Source of the DNA: DASWJS01 sp036397035
Lineage (GTDB): Bacteria; Actinomycetota; AC-67
Direction of reading: 5' to 3'
Length of the DNA: 34,961 nucleotides
Assembly (NCBI GenBank): GCA_036397035.1
Contig: DASWJS010000011.1
Span: forward strand, 1-34,961
The translations under genes were made by a program, and so were the position numbers. The notes beneath the pieces were generated by a model. It had not been told where the DNA came from, searched no databases, and was given only the letters and a program-made list of their open reading frames with translations. Positions 7,554 to 15,413 of the stretch are shown one piece after another (position 1 is the stretch's first letter; each line of letters begins with the position of its first letter).

Positions 7554-7596
7554 TGCCCCAGGAGGAATCGAACCTCCGCGCCTGGTCTAGCAAACC
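7554..7596 (-). pseudogene. tRNA 3'-end remnant, possible attachment-site scar
   Basis: On the minus strand the sequence reads as the 3' half of a tRNA: ACCAG (3' anticodon stem), a short variable region, a perfect T-arm GGAGG-TTCGATT-CCTCC with an invariant-pattern loop, then TGGGGCA as the 3' acceptor strand. The partner TGCCCCA for a 5' half is absent over the next 150 bases upstream, and only three of five anticodon-stem pairs can form, so similarity stops within the anticodon stem. Displaced tRNA 3' ends are typical of integrase-mediated insertions. By orientation the element would lie on the higher-coordinate side. Amino-acid identity not assignable. Confidence 0.5.
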
Positions 7597-7791
7597 GTCG
7601 TGTCAGCGATCGCTTGGACGAGCGTCTCCCGAACCATTCTCGCTCGCGGAGCATCGATCGCCTCCGCAAGACCGTTATGTTTGACCGCTCCTTGCGAGGC
7701 TCGCGCTTGCGGCGCGCGATAGGTGCCTGCTGAAGGGGCTCTGGCCGCGCGACCGCAGATGAGCCGCCGTTCGGGATCTGGGATGTCTCGC
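7597..7791. other. Non-coding gap between tRNA remnant and mazE
   Basis: Together with the tRNA remnant this makes a gene-free stretch of about 320 bases (7492-7809). No credible protein frame and no integrase remnant is visible. GC climbs back toward the genome level across it, so the right edge of the low-GC island is somewhere here. Confidence 0.3.
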
Positions 7792-7812
7792 TATGCTACA
7801 GTTAGTAGCATG
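7792..7812 (+). promoter_or_regulatory. mazEF promoter -10 and operator palindrome overlapping the start codon
   Basis: TATGCT (7792-7797) is a good -10 hexamer, and a perfect inverted repeat ATGCTAC-AGTTA-GTAGCAT (7793-7811) covers it and runs into the mazE ATG (7810-7812). The predicted transcript start falls at or a few bases before the ATG, and no Shine-Dalgarno exists, so the message should be leaderless. Antitoxin binding here would block promoter and start together. The -35 is weak. Confidence 0.6.
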
Positions 7813-8088
7813 AGTCGTGTGCGGATTTCTACCACGGTGGACGCCGAGCTGCTCGACCGGGCTCGTGAGCTGGTGTCGGAGCCGGACAGCATGCTCGTCG
7901 ACCGGGCCCTGGGGGCGCTGGTGGACTCGGTCGAGGCCGAGGCCGAGCGCACGGCCCTGGAAGCGTTCCCGTACGAGGACGACCCGGACTTGGCATGGAC
8001 CGCGTCGGAGGGTCCCGCCCTTCCCTACGAGGGGAAGGTGCCCGAGGCGGTGCTCGCGAAGGCGCGTGCGCGAAGGCGCAAGAAGTGA
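7810..8088 (+). CDS. mazE: MazE-type antitoxin
   Basis: A 92-residue antitoxin. The N-terminus (RVRISTTVDAELLDRARELV, then SMLVDRALGALV) is a ribbon-helix-helix-like DNA-binding domain of the kind found in mycobacterial MazE proteins. The acidic C-terminal half (EAFPYEDDPDL, then ALPYEGKVPEAVL) is the expected flexible toxin-binding tail. The ATG at 7810 sits in the operator palindrome and lacks a ribosome binding site, so a leaderless transcript is likely. The stop overlaps the toxin start by 4 bp (GTGA), giving coupled translation. The exact MazE subfamily is not resolved. Confidence 0.8.
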   Translation: MSRVRISTTVDAELLDRARELVSEPDSMLVDRALGALVDSVEAEAERTALEAFPYEDDPDLAWTASEGPALPYEGKVPEAVLAKARARRRKK

Positions 8089-8393
8089 GGCTCGCCCACG
8101 CCCAGGTGTGGTGGGCCGACCTCGACAAGGTTCGGCCGGTGGTCGTGCTGACGCGCTCGCGCGCCGCGCCGCGCTTGCGTCGCGTGCTCGTCGCGCCGGT
8201 GACGACGACGGTTCGCGGCATCCCGACAGAGGTCGCACTCGGGGCCGCGGAGGGCGTCGAGGAAGGCTCGGTGGCGAACCTCGACAACGTCCACCTCGTG
8301 CCCGTCGATCGGCTCGTAGCCCCCGCCGGGGCGGTCGCGCCCGGGCGGTGGCCGGAGTTCTGCCGGGCGATGCGCAAGGTCATGGCCTGCTGA
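8085..8393 (+). CDS. mazF: MazF-type mRNA interferase toxin
   Basis: A 102-residue PemK/MazF-fold endoribonuclease. Visible hallmarks are AQVWWADLD at the N-terminus, the RPVVVLTRS strand, VLVAPVTTTVRGIPTEV (the catalytic S/T region), and GSVANLDNVHLVPVDRL. The loop between WWADLD and RPVVV is very short compared with the usual GSEPGK-type insert, as in several mycobacterial MazF proteins. It begins at GTG 8085, overlapping the mazE stop. MazF proteins cut single-stranded RNA at short specific motifs; the specificity here is unknown. Confidence 0.85.
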   Translation: MRLAHAQVWWADLDKVRPVVVLTRSRAAPRLRRVLVAPVTTTVRGIPTEVALGAAEGVEEGSVANLDNVHLVPVDRLVAPAGAVAPGRWPEFCRAMRKVMAC

Positions 8394-8404
8394 CGCAACG
8401 CAGC

Positions 8405-8432
8405 GGTCCGATTTGGCTCGGCATGTCGGACC
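8405..8432 (+). terminator. Inverted repeat after mazF, possible terminator
   Basis: GGTCCGA (8405-8411) and TCGGACC (8426-8432) are perfect 7 bp inverted arms with a 14-base spacer, beginning 12 bases after the mazF stop. There is no T-tract, so it may end transcription poorly or be a protein-binding site instead. Confidence 0.3.
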
Positions 8433-8501
8433 TGGGCGAGGAAAGTGCGGCGAGTTCGCTGCTCGGGCGTCGCGCGGGCCGAGGTCCGCTCGTTGGTAGA
8501 G

Positions 8502-8531
8502 GTGCGGCGCCTTACGGCTGAGGCGCGGCAC
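8502..8531 (+). other. Hairpin in the leader of the glycan operon
   Basis: GTGCGGCGCCT (8502-8512) pairs with AGGCGCGGCAC (8521-8531), 10 of 11 positions, around an 8-base loop. It ends 26 bases before the TTG start of the epimerase gene, upstream of its AAGGGG site. It could stabilise or attenuate the operon message, or act as a weak terminator of mazEF readthrough. Only the complementarity is seen. Confidence 0.35.
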
Positions 8532-8557
8532 GTGCGGCGGAAAGGGGCGACACCGTC

Positions 8558-9514
8558 TTGGAAGAGCACCGTCCCGCGCGCGTCCTGGTCACGGGCGGCG
8601 CGGGGTTCATCGGCAGTCACGTCGTCGAGCAACTCGCCGCCTCTGGTGCCGCCGTCGTCGTGGTCGACGACTTCCGGACCTCCTCCCGCGAGAACCTTGC
8701 TTCCGTCGCATCCGCCGTCGAGGTCGTCGAGGGCGACTGCTCGACCGCCGCCGCGCTGATCCTCGAGCGCGGCTTCGACACCGTCTTCCATCTCGCCGCG
8801 CCGGCCTACGTCCCGCCGTCGGTCGAGGACCCGGTCGGGGACCTGCGCGCGAACGTCGAGCAGACGCTCGTGATGATCGCCGCGATGCGCGCGGTGACCG
8901 ACAAACCTCGCTTCGTCCATGTGTCCTCCGCCGCGGTCTACGGCCAGCCCGAGCGGCAGCCGATCGCCGAGGACGCGCCGATCGCCCCGGTGTCGCCCTA
9001 CGGCGTCGACAAGTTCGCGGCCGAGGAGCACGTCCGGGTCGCCTCGGCGATCCACGGCTTCCCCGCGGTCATCCTTCGCTTCTTCCCGGTGTACGGCCGG
9101 CGCCAGACCAAGCAGGTCGTCTACGACCTGATCCGCAAGCTGATGGCCGACCCGGCGCGCGTCGAGGTCTACGGCACCGGCGCCGAGCTGCGCGACCTGT
9201 GCTACGTCGAAGACGTGGCGCGCGCGACGCTCGTCGCGGCCCGCCGCGCGCCCGCCCGGGGCGAGGCCTACAACGTCGGCTCCGGCTCGATGGTCTCCAT
9301 CGCCGAGGTCGTCGAGGCCGTCGCGGCCGCGATGGGCGCGCAACCGCGCATCGAGTTCACGGGGAGTGTGCGCCCGGGCGACTCGCTCCGCATGGCGGCC
9401 GACGTCGGCGCCCTCCGAGCGCTCGGCTACGAGCCGCAGGTGTCCTTCGAAGACGGGATCGCGCGCACGGTCGCCTGGGTGACCGATCACGTCCGGCAGG
9501 AGGCGCGCCGGTGA
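8558..9514 (+). CDS. NAD-dependent epimerase/dehydratase (extended SDR), GalE-like
   Basis: A 318-residue extended short-chain dehydrogenase acting on a nucleotide sugar. Residues 8-20 hold the Rossmann motif VLVTGGAGFIGSH; VVVVDDF is the NAD-selective acidic turn. HVSSAAVYG supplies the catalytic Ser, and SPYGVDKFAAE the YxxxK pair. RDLCYVEDVARA and YNVGSGSMVSI are the substrate-side motifs of UDP-sugar epimerases. The start is TTG 8558, 10 bases after AAGGGG; no better start lies in frame. It heads the coupled glycan operon and overlaps the next gene by GTGA. UDP-glucose 4-epimerase is the nearest guess, but a dTDP- or GDP-sugar substrate is possible. Confidence 0.88.
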   Translation: MEEHRPARVLVTGGAGFIGSHVVEQLAASGAAVVVVDDFRTSSRENLASVASAVEVVEGDCSTAAALILERGFDTVFHLAAPAYVPPSVEDPVGDLRANVEQTLVMIAAMRAVTDKPRFVHVSSAAVYGQPERQPIAEDAPIAPVSPYGVDKFAAEEHVRVASAIHGFPAVILRFFPVYGRRQTKQVVYDLIRKLMADPARVEVYGTGAELRDLCYVEDVARATLVAARRAPARGEAYNVGSGSMVSIAEVVEAVAAAMGAQPRIEFTGSVRPGDSLRMAADVGALRALGYEPQVSFEDGIARTVAWVTDHVRQEARR

Positions 9515-10665
9515 GGATCGCGTTCGTGCCGGCCGCGCGCCTGCTCACCGAGACCGAGCCGAACGGCGAAGGGCTTATCGCCTCGGCGCTCATCCGCCGT
9601 CTGGCCGCCCGCGGGCACGAGATCCTGGCGTACTGCGAGCGCAGCACGCTGCCGCCGATCGACGGGGTCGAGGTTCGCGAGATCCCGGCCGACGGACCGA
9701 CCGCGGCGATCGGCCGCATCCGCTTCGCGAAGCGCATCGCGCGCGACGCAGCCCGCGAGCGCTTCGACGTGGCGCATCTGCTCTTTCCCTTCAACACCGC
9801 CGAGGGCTACAGCCTCGTGCGCGGCGCGCCCCTGGTGGCGGGCCCGATCAACGTGCCGTGGCCGCGGGCGGCCGGCAGGCGCGCGCGCGCGGTCGCGCGC
9901 GCTGCGAACGCCTACACCGGCCGGATCGAGCGGCGGCTGCACGCCAAGACGCTCGCGCGGGCGAAGACGTTGTTCGTGACGGGCGGCTCGTCGTACGCGG
10001 CGATGCCCGAGCACGTGCGGGGGCGCTGCGCCGTGGTGCCGTTCGGCGTCGACGTCGATCGGTTCCGCCTGACGCCGATGCCGGCGCGGCCGACCATCCT
10101 GTTCCTGTCGGTGCTGCAAGAGCGCAAGGGGATCGAGGTCCTGCTGCGCGCGATGCCGCAGGTGGCGCGCTGCGCGCCGAGCGCGCGGCTCATCGTGGCC
10201 GGCGCCGACCCGGAAGGAAGACGTTTCGCACTCGAACGGCTCGCCGATGACCTCGGGATCGCATCGCACGTCGAGTTCGCCGGCCCTGTCGCCCCCGACG
10301 AGGCGCCGACGGCCTACGCGCACGCGACGGTCCTGAGCCAGCCGTCATTCGGCGAGCCGTTCGGCATGACCGTCATCGAGGCGATGGCGTGCGGCCGCCC
10401 GGTCGTGGCGACGACGGGCGGCGGCATCCCCGACGCGGTGATCGAGGGCAGTGGCGGCCGGCTCGTGCCGCCGGGCGACGAGCGGCTGCTGGGAGACGCG
10501 CTGTGCTCGATCCTGGCCGAGGAAGGCGTCGCCGAGCGCCTTGGCGGGTTCAACCGGGCGCGCGCGCTCGAACGCTACGACATCGAGCACGTCGTGGACG
10601 AGATGGAGCGCACCTACCGCGAGGTCACCGGCGACGCGAAGGGGGTGGATTTGCGTGTCGCCTGA
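9511..10665 (+). CDS. Glycosyltransferase family 4 (GT-B)
   Basis: A 384-residue GT-B glycosyltransferase. The N-terminus is VRIAFVPAARLLTETEPNGEG. The donor domain opens with TILFLSVLQERKGIEVLLRAM (about residue 195), and the nucleotide-sugar site carries GEPFGMTVIEAM (E-x7-E), then CGRPVVATTGGGIPDAV. GTG 9511 is the start because it overlaps the epimerase stop as GTGA and has AGGAGG 7 bases upstream. It probably adds a sugar to the same lipid-linked precursor exported by the downstream flippase. Donor unknown. Confidence 0.9.
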   Translation: MRIAFVPAARLLTETEPNGEGLIASALIRRLAARGHEILAYCERSTLPPIDGVEVREIPADGPTAAIGRIRFAKRIARDAARERFDVAHLLFPFNTAEGYSLVRGAPLVAGPINVPWPRAAGRRARAVARAANAYTGRIERRLHAKTLARAKTLFVTGGSSYAAMPEHVRGRCAVVPFGVDVDRFRLTPMPARPTILFLSVLQERKGIEVLLRAMPQVARCAPSARLIVAGADPEGRRFALERLADDLGIASHVEFAGPVAPDEAPTAYAHATVLSQPSFGEPFGMTVIEAMACGRPVVATTGGGIPDAVIEGSGGRLVPPGDERLLGDALCSILAEEGVAERLGGFNRARALERYDIEHVVDEMERTYREVTGDAKGVDLRVA

Positions 10666-12268
10666 AGCCGCCGCCGGCGTCGTCGAGCAGCCGCAGATCG
10701 ACGGCGGACCGACCGCGCACCCGGAGCTGGACGTCGCCGAGGTGCGCACGCTCGCCCTCCGCGGCGTCGGCGCGATGCTGCTGCGCAGCATCGGTCAGCG
10801 CGGCTTGCAGATGGTCGGCAACATCCTGCTCGCGCGCTGGCTCGCGCCGGAGACCTTCGGCTTCTACGCGATCGTGAGCTTCATCGTCGGCATGGCCGGC
10901 TTCCTGTCCGACCTGGGGCTCGGCGCGTCGCTGGTCCAGCGCAAGGAAGCCTTGCAAGAGAAGGACCTCCGAACCGCGTTCTCGCTGTCGTTCCTGCTGA
11001 ACGTCGTCGTCGTCGGCACGCTGCTGGCGGTGGCCGGACCCCTGATCCACGCCTACGACATCGACGCGGGCAACGTCGCGGCCGTCCAGGTGCTCGCCGC
11101 GACGATCCTGTTCTCGACCTTCGTGGCCGTGCCCGCGATCCGGCTCGAACGGCAGTTGCGGTTCAAGGAGCTGTCGATCGCGGACGTCGCCGGCTCGCTC
11201 GCGTACGTCTTCGTCGCGATCCCGCTGGCCTTCCAGTTCAAGGACCCGCACGTCGCCCAGGAAGGCGCCGCCTCGGCGGTCTGGGTATTCGTCTGGGCGA
11301 CCGTCGCCTCGCGCGTCGTCTACACGATCGTGCTGAACCTGATGTCGCGCTGGCGCCCGCGCTTCGGCCTCGACGTCCGGGCGATGCGCTCGATGATGTC
11401 CTTCGGGTTGCCGTACCAAGCGAACGGCTTGGTGAACGCGCTGAAGGACAACTTCATCCCCACCTTCATCGCCTTCGCGCTGACCGCGCAGTCGGTCGGG
11501 TACGTCACGTGGGCGGTCGGGCTGGCGACGAACGCGCTGTTCCTGTTGCCGATCGTGAGCAAGGTGACCTTCCCCGCCTACGCGCGGCTCCAGCACGACC
11601 GGGAGGCGCTCGCCGACGCGATCGAGAAGTCGATCAAGTGGGTCGCGGCGACGGTGTTCCCGGCGACGCTGTTCCTCGCGGCGCTCGCGCGGCAGATCGT
11701 CGAGCACGTCTACGGACCGAAGTGGTTCCCGGGCCTGACGTCGTTCTACCTGTTCTGCATCCCGATGCTGAACGCCGCGTACTCGACGGTCGCGATCAGC
11801 GCGCTGTACGGACTCGGGCGCGCGAAGACCGTGCTCCGTCTGACGATGATCTGGGCGGCCGTGGGTTGGGCGCTCGCCGTGCCGCTCACGCTCTGGATCG
11901 GCATGAACGGTTTCGCGGTCGCGATGAGCTTGGTGTCGTGCCTGTCGATCCTCGCGGTGAGCGCGCTGCGGCGGGAGATCAAGATCCGAATCCTCGCGCC
12001 GCTCGTGCGCATCCTGATCATCGCCGCGATCCCGGCCGCCCTCATCGGCGCGGTGTCGCACATGGTCCGCGACTCGTTCCAGCTCGCCGGCCTCGCGGCC
12101 GCGGGCGGCTTCGCCTACCTGGCCTTGCTGTACCTTGCGGGTGAGATGGCAGAGGTACGCGACCTGATCGGACGCCTGGGCTTCACCCGCCGCAAGGCGG
12201 TTGCTGCCGGGGCGAGCACGATCGGGACGCTGATCCTCATGCTCGGCCTGCAGGTGCTGCATGTCTGA
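10655..12268 (+). CDS. Wzx/MATE-superfamily polysaccharide flippase
   Basis: A 537-residue polytopic membrane protein of the polysaccharide-export branch of the MOP superfamily. It would flip lipid-linked oligosaccharide across the plasma membrane. After a 30-residue cytoplasmic lead the sequence is a train of about 12-14 hydrophobic helices. LARWLAPETFGFYAIV, GFLSDLGLGASLVQRKE and the FGLPYQANGLVNALKDN segment match the lipopolysaccharide biosynthesis/teichuronic-type exporters. The start is GTG 10655, 11 bp inside the preceding gene, with a GGGGGTGG purine run upstream. It is the central transport step of this glycan operon. Confidence 0.88.
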   Translation: MSPEAAAGVVEQPQIDGGPTAHPELDVAEVRTLALRGVGAMLLRSIGQRGLQMVGNILLARWLAPETFGFYAIVSFIVGMAGFLSDLGLGASLVQRKEALQEKDLRTAFSLSFLLNVVVVGTLLAVAGPLIHAYDIDAGNVAAVQVLAATILFSTFVAVPAIRLERQLRFKELSIADVAGSLAYVFVAIPLAFQFKDPHVAQEGAASAVWVFVWATVASRVVYTIVLNLMSRWRPRFGLDVRAMRSMMSFGLPYQANGLVNALKDNFIPTFIAFALTAQSVGYVTWAVGLATNALFLLPIVSKVTFPAYARLQHDREALADAIEKSIKWVAATVFPATLFLAALARQIVEHVYGPKWFPGLTSFYLFCIPMLNAAYSTVAISALYGLGRAKTVLRLTMIWAAVGWALAVPLTLWIGMNGFAVAMSLVSCLSILAVSALRREIKIRILAPLVRILIIAAIPAALIGAVSHMVRDSFQLAGLAAAGGFAYLALLYLAGEMAEVRDLIGRLGFTRRKAVAAGASTIGTLILMLGLQVLHV

Positions 12269-13127
12269 GCCTTCGGGCGAGCACGCTTCCACCACTCCCT
12301 GCGTCGTCTGCGGCGCCGCCGCGCGCGATGCCGAGCTGACGCTCGATTCGTGGACGATCCTGCGGTGCGAGCGCTGCGGTCTTCGGACGCTCTGGCCGCC
12401 GCCGGAGACCGTGCGCATGGAGGAGTTCGACGACGGCAGCGGCTACGAGGGGGCATTCGCGCTTCGTGACGAACTGCTTGCGCGTCACGACCGCAGCCTC
12501 GCCGCGATGGAGAGGCACGTCCCGCCGGGCCGGTTGCTCGACGTCGGCTGTGGCCCCGGCTTCCTGCTGGAGGCCGCACGCGAGCGAGGCTGGAAACCGG
12601 TCGGCGTCGACCCGTCGCCGTACGGCGTCGCCCGCGCTCGCGAGGCGGGGTTCGAGGCCCACGAGGGAATGGTCGAGGAGATCGAACTCGAATCGGAGTC
12701 GTTCGACGCGCTCGCGCTGCTGCAGGTGATCGAGCACGTTCCCGACCCGCGCCCGCTGCTGGCGACCTGCCGCGGCCTGCTGCGCGACGGCGGCGTGCTG
12801 CTCGTCGCGACGCCGAACCCGGCGAGCCTGCTCGCCCGCATCAAACGCGAGCGGTTCAACTACTGGATCCCGCCGATGCACTGCGCGTGGTACCCGCCCG
12901 CGACCCTCGCCCGCGCGATCCGCGCCGCCGGGTTCGGCGTGCTCGAGCGGACGACGTGGAGCGCCCGCACCGCGGCCCTGCACGACGGGATCGACGTCCT
13001 GACCGCGACGCGCGCGGGCCGGGCGCTGCCCGTTCGCGTCCGGCGCGCGCTCGGCGACGCGGTTGCCGGGGTTGCCGACGGGCTGGGGTACGGTTCGATC
13101 GTGGAGCTGATCGCGCGCAAGGGCTGA
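12261..13127 (+). CDS. SAM-dependent methyltransferase with N-terminal zinc ribbon
   Basis: A 288-residue class I methyltransferase. Two CxxC pairs at the N-terminus (CVVCG near residue 14 and CERCG near 36) form a likely zinc ribbon. The SAM motif I is LLDVGCGPGFLLEAA (about residues 93-107), followed by VGVDPSPYGV (motif II acidic residue) and ALLQVIEHVPDP (post-motif). Zinc-ribbon methyltransferases of this type are common in sugar and polysaccharide clusters, where they methylate sugars. The start overlaps the flippase stop by 8 bp. It resembles the second methyltransferase at 13957 in architecture, although the two are clearly divergent. Confidence 0.86.
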   Translation: MSEPSGEHASTTPCVVCGAAARDAELTLDSWTILRCERCGLRTLWPPPETVRMEEFDDGSGYEGAFALRDELLARHDRSLAAMERHVPPGRLLDVGCGPGFLLEAARERGWKPVGVDPSPYGVARAREAGFEAHEGMVEEIELESESFDALALLQVIEHVPDPRPLLATCRGLLRDGGVLLVATPNPASLLARIKRERFNYWIPPMHCAWYPPATLARAIRAAGFGVLERTTWSARTAALHDGIDVLTATRAGRALPVRVRRALGDAVAGVADGLGYGSIVELIARKG

Positions 13128-13134
13128 GCGAGCC

Positions 13135-13932
13135 ATGACCCTGTCGGTCGTGATCCTGGCGACGAACGAGGAGCTGATGCTCCCCGGCGCCCTTGCCTCC
13201 GCCGCCTTCGCCGACGAGGTGCTCGTCGTCGACGGCGGCTCGACGGACGCCACAGCCACGCTCGCCGCCGCGGGCGGCGCCTGCGTCGTCTCGCGCCCCC
13301 TCGACGACTTCTCCTCCCAGCGCAACTTCGCCATGGAGCAGGCGATGAGCGACTGGGTCCTCTTCCTGGATGCCGACGAGCGCGTCACGCCCGGTCTCGC
13401 GCGGGAGGTCCAGGCGCTGCTCGCCGCCGGCCCGCCGCACGACGCCTACGCGATCCCGCGCGCGAGCATGGCCTTCGGCCGGTGGCTCGAATGGCACCCG
13501 GGCGGCGGGCCCGACGCGCCGGTGCGGCTCGTGCGGGCCGGGGCCGCGCGCTGGGTGGGCGAGGTCCACGAGGCCCTGCACGGCGCGGCCTCGACCGGCG
13601 CGCTGACGGAGCGGCTCGTGCACCTGACGCACCGCACCGTCTCGGAGGTCGTCGGAAAGATCGACCGCTACTCCGAGTACGAGGCTGCGGAGATGGCGCG
13701 CCGCGGCGCCCCCGCGCCGGCGGCGCGCGACCTGCTGCGCTCCTTCCGGGTCGCGCTGCGAAGCCTGCTGCGCTCCGGACTGAAGCGAGAAGGGATCGAG
13801 GGTGCGGTCGAGGCGCTCCTGCTTGCGTTCAACCGGACCCTGGTCATGGCTAAGGTATGGGAGCGCGCGAACGCCGAGCGGATCGCCGCCGCGTACGCGC
13901 GCGCGGAGCAGGATCTGCGTGCTTCGGACTGA
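13135..13932 (+). CDS. Glycosyltransferase family 2, WaaE/KdtX-like
   Basis: A 265-residue GT-A protein. It starts TLSVVILATNEELMLPGALAS, with EVLVVDGGSTDATATLA (nucleotide-binding), SQRNFAMEQAMSDWVLFLDADERV (DxD-type metal site), and the WHPGGG, HEALHG and LTHRTVSEVVGKIDRYS segments typical of the WaaE/KdtX-like branch of family 2. That branch adds glucose or related sugars to lipid-linked cores in Gram-negative bacteria; the substrate in an actinobacterium is open. It lies 7 bp after the methyltransferase and is in the same operon. Confidence 0.88.
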   Translation: MTLSVVILATNEELMLPGALASAAFADEVLVVDGGSTDATATLAAAGGACVVSRPLDDFSSQRNFAMEQAMSDWVLFLDADERVTPGLAREVQALLAAGPPHDAYAIPRASMAFGRWLEWHPGGGPDAPVRLVRAGAARWVGEVHEALHGAASTGALTERLVHLTHRTVSEVVGKIDRYSEYEAAEMARRGAPAPAARDLLRSFRVALRSLLRSGLKREGIEGAVEALLLAFNRTLVMAKVWERANAERIAAAYARAEQDLRASD

Positions 13933-13956
13933 GGCGTCGAGCGGGAACGGGAGGAC

Positions 13957-14796
13957 GTGAGCGAAGCAGGCGGACCCGTCTGCCCCTGCGGCAGCCGCTG
14001 GTACCGGACGATCCTGACCTCGGATCGCTACTGCGTGTACGGCTCGAACGTGGCGGAGCACACCTACTCGCTGCGCCGCTGCGTGGCGTGCGGGCTGGTG
14101 CGCACCTGGCCTCCGCCCGCCGAGCACGAGCACGGTCCCTTCCGGGACGACGCCTTCATTCAGTCCTACCTCGAGCGAGCCGAGCTGTTCGAGGCGCTGC
14201 TCGCCCCGACGGTCGATCACGTCGCGGGCCTGGCGCCGCCGCCCGCCCGGCTGATCGACGTCGGCGCGAACGTCGGCATGATCGTGCGCATGGCCGGCGA
14301 GCGCGGCTACGAAGCCACCGGGATCGAGCTGAACGAGGCCGCGGTCGATTACGCGCGCGCGCGCGGGCTCGACCTGCGCGCCGTGCGGCTGGAGGACGCG
14401 GGCTTCGAGCCCGAAAGCGTCGACGTGATCGTGCTGTCGGCGACGGCCGAGCACCTGCCCGACCTGGACGACACGTTCGCGCTCTGCCGGGGCTTGCTGC
14501 GGCGCGGGGGCGTGCTGTACGTGTCGAACTCGCCGAACCTTCGCTCGGCGGGGGCGAAGATCGAGCGTGACCTCTGGTACGGGATTCAGCCGGCAGGGCA
14601 CATGTGGCAGTTCACGCCGCGCACGCTGCGCGCGGCGCTGGAGCGCGCGGGCTTCGTCGTCATCGCCGAGCGCACCTACAACTTGCACCGGGACTTCGGG
14701 CGGAACCGGAAGCAGCGGCTGAAGCGGGCGGTGCTCGCCCTGGCCGAGCGCGCCGGACTGGGCGATGCTCTGTCCATGGCCGGGAGGCGTCCGTGA
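13957..14796 (+). CDS. SAM-dependent methyltransferase with N-terminal zinc ribbon (second copy)
   Basis: A 279-residue class I methyltransferase. The N-terminal cysteines CPCG (about residue 9) and CVACG (about 43), followed by LVRTWPPP, form a zinc ribbon like that of the enzyme at 12261. Motif I is unusual: LIDVGANVGMIVRMA, with Ala-Asn replacing the common Cys-Gly. ATGIELNEAAV follows as motif II. The GTG at 13957 comes 2-3 bases after GGGAGG, a tight but usable spacing; no other start fits. The stop overlaps the acyltransferase start by 4 bp. It probably methylates another position of the same glycan. Confidence 0.84.
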   Translation: MSEAGGPVCPCGSRWYRTILTSDRYCVYGSNVAEHTYSLRRCVACGLVRTWPPPAEHEHGPFRDDAFIQSYLERAELFEALLAPTVDHVAGLAPPPARLIDVGANVGMIVRMAGERGYEATGIELNEAAVDYARARGLDLRAVRLEDAGFEPESVDVIVLSATAEHLPDLDDTFALCRGLLRRGGVLYVSNSPNLRSAGAKIERDLWYGIQPAGHMWQFTPRTLRAALERAGFVVIAERTYNLHRDFGRNRKQRLKRAVLALAERAGLGDALSMAGRRP

Positions 14797-15413
14797 GCGG
14801 CTTCAAGGACTTCGTCGCGCGCGTCCACCGGCGCGTGCACGACTTCGAGGACCGGCGCGACGCGCCGCGCTTCGGCGCGCTGGGGCCGGGCTCGGTCGTG
14901 CGGCTGCCCTCGCTGCTGCACCATCCCGAGCGGCTCTTCATCGGCGCGACCACCACGATCCATCCGTACTGCCGCATCGAGGTGATCGTCGAGAACCCGC
15001 ACCTGGGCGGACCCGCGCTGCCCGCCGAGGACGCGCGGATCGAGATCGGCGACCGCGTGGTGATCAACTCCTTCGCGCACCTGGGCGCCATGCGGCGGAT
15101 CGTGCTCGGCAACGACGTCGGCATCGCGAGCGGCGTCTGCATCGAGGACCACCACTACGAATACGGAAGCGCGACCGACGAGCGCCCGCTCAAGCAGCAG
15201 CCCTTCCGCGTGGCCGAGGTCGTGATCGAAGACGGCGCGATGCTGGGCGAGCACGTCACCGTCCTGCCCGGCGTTCGCATTGGCCGCAACGCCTGGATCG
15301 GCGCCAACGCGGTCGTGACCGAGGACGTCCCGCCGTATTCGATCGCGGCGGGCGTGCCGGCGCGCGTCCTGCGCACGCGCGATCCCGGCACGGGCGCCTG
15401 GGAACGGGCGTGA
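14793..15413 (+). CDS. Left-handed beta-helix (hexapeptide) acyltransferase
   Basis: A 206-residue trimeric O-acyltransferase of the LbH/maltose-acetyltransferase type, likely to acetylate a sugar hydroxyl of the surface glycan. Hexapeptide-repeat coils run from about residue 50 (RLFIGATTTIHPYCRIEV) through IEIGDRVVINSFAHLG, IVLGNDVGIASGVCIEDHH and VIEDGAMLGEHVTVLPGVR. The typical end is IGRNAWIGANAVVTEDVPP, then SIAAGVPARVLR. The active-site His is probably in EDHHYEYG. GTG 14793 overlaps the upstream stop as GTGA, with GGGAGG 5 bases before it. Acyl donor and acceptor are inferred from family only. Confidence 0.88.
   Translation: MSGFKDFVARVHRRVHDFEDRRDAPRFGALGPGSVVRLPSLLHHPERLFIGATTTIHPYCRIEVIVENPHLGGPALPAEDARIEIGDRVVINSFAHLGAMRRIVLGNDVGIASGVCIEDHHYEYGSATDERPLKQQPFRVAEVVIEDGAMLGEHVTVLPGVRIGRNAWIGANAVVTEDVPPYSIAAGVPARVLRTRDPGTGAWERA

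Noticed and set aside
7541..7560. Two copies of TGCCCCA as the two acceptor strands of an intact tRNA
   Set aside because: They are 13 bases apart and in the same orientation, so they cannot pair with each other or enclose a tRNA body.
7675..7809. Extra small gene just upstream of mazE
   Set aside because: The frames there have no ribosome site, no family resemblance, and run through the mazE promoter and operator.
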